Program-made: the position numbers and the translations under genes | In this document: positions 63,451 to 64,000 of the stretch, piece after piece | How positions within the stretch are numbered: position 1 is the stretch's first letter | Layout of the letters: each line of letters starts with the position of its first letter | The notes under the pieces: generated by a model | The model's input: the letters and a program-made list of their open reading frames with translations, nothing else | The model's database searches: none | Told to the model about the DNA's origin: nothing | Origin: Erpobdella octoculata | Lineage: Eukaryota; Annelida; Clitellata; Hirudinida; Erpobdellidae | Length of the DNA: 64,000 bases | Assembly (NCBI GenBank): GCA_963978895.1 | Contig: OZ022246.1 | Span: 11,793,820-11,857,819 of the forward strand | Direction: 5' to 3'

Positions 63451-64000
63451 TTGAACCCTAATGACATGTCTTGTATTTTTTCCACTTTAACTTTAACTTC
63501 CACTTTAACACAGACAGAGGAACCCAGGGCGGAAAATAAAAAAAAATGTTATTTTTAGGTGTTTTTGTCGTTTTTCTGTTTGCTTTTTATATTGTATGTT
63601 GAAATTGAAAATTATTTATGGATGTATATTTTGCTTTTTAATATGTGTATATTAAATAGTATGTAACAAGCAATTTTCATATTAATCTTAATTTTCTTGC
63701 ACATTTAGTGAAAAACGGCAAAATACATCAGTTTATTTGTATCCGTATATAATGTTGGAAGACAAATTTTGCATTAGGTAAAAATAAAATTTTCATCTAT
63801 AGGTTGAGTTATTTTTATTTAAATAGATTTTAAGAGCTGATATATTGTATATTTTAGTCAAAAATGGCACAATAAATCAGTTTATTTGTATTTGTTTTGA
63901 TTTTTTTTTATTTTCATTGATAATTTGTAATGTTTGTATATCATGCAATAAGTAACAATAAAGCTTTCAGTTTAAACTTTAGTTATTTTCATTTAATTGG
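63451..64000. repeat. AT-rich tail with a ~145-bp direct repeat
   Basis: ATCAGTTTATTTGTAT appears at about 63727 and 63876 in a similar context (AAAACGGCAAAATAC / AAAATGGCACAATAA). No coding signal to the window end. Confidence 0.55.

Overview
The window is nuclear DNA of an AT-rich invertebrate animal. It has spliced genes with many small exons and mostly short introns, an ortholog of the vertebrate centriole protein centriolin, a lysyl-oxidase-like gene with scavenger-receptor domains, and a dense mix of animal transposons (LINEs, hAT, piggyBac, Helitron-like, LTR elements, SINEs). The intron style and the presence of centriolin would fit a tunicate or another non-insect invertebrate, but nothing here fixes the species.

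Layout: 1-3660 is a LINE with two overlapping open ORFs that may start outside the window. 3661-9120 is transposon debris, including an 1136-bp element with GGGG termini and a three-layer nest (hAT containing repeat R containing a 717-bp inverted-repeat element). 9121-13957 (minus) is a complete nine-exon lysyl-oxidase-like gene of about 527 aa. 13958-19188 is intergenic and holds repeat R copies, a Helitron-like element and LINE and hAT relics. 19189-49345 (minus) is a centriolin gene that I could thread through 38 coding exons with consistent phases, giving about 2151 aa. Its introns carry an L2-like LINE, an RTE-like LINE with a tandemly duplicated 3' end, a Helitron split by a small LTR element, a piggyBac relic, a hAT encoding a BED finger, a tRNA-derived SINE, a foldback and a 1.3-kb minisatellite. 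49998-54077 is a nearly intact hAT with a long transposase. 54203-56901 is a decayed hAT with a second hAT of the same family inside it. 58348-62717 is an LTR element (minus) encoding only Gag and protease, inserted in an inverted copy of the Helitron-like repeat that ends near 63450.

The two host genes are unrelated in function: an extracellular matrix cross-linking enzyme and a centrosome scaffold. The rest is mobile DNA. Six insertions can be dated relative to each other because target duplications or empty sites are visible. The points most worth following are two small LTR elements that carry only a Gag-type ORF (one a SAP-domain acidic protein, one a Gag-protease with an RNase H-like tail), and the repeat-expanded acidic exon of centriolin. 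No CRISPR array, rRNA gene or confident functional tRNA gene was found.
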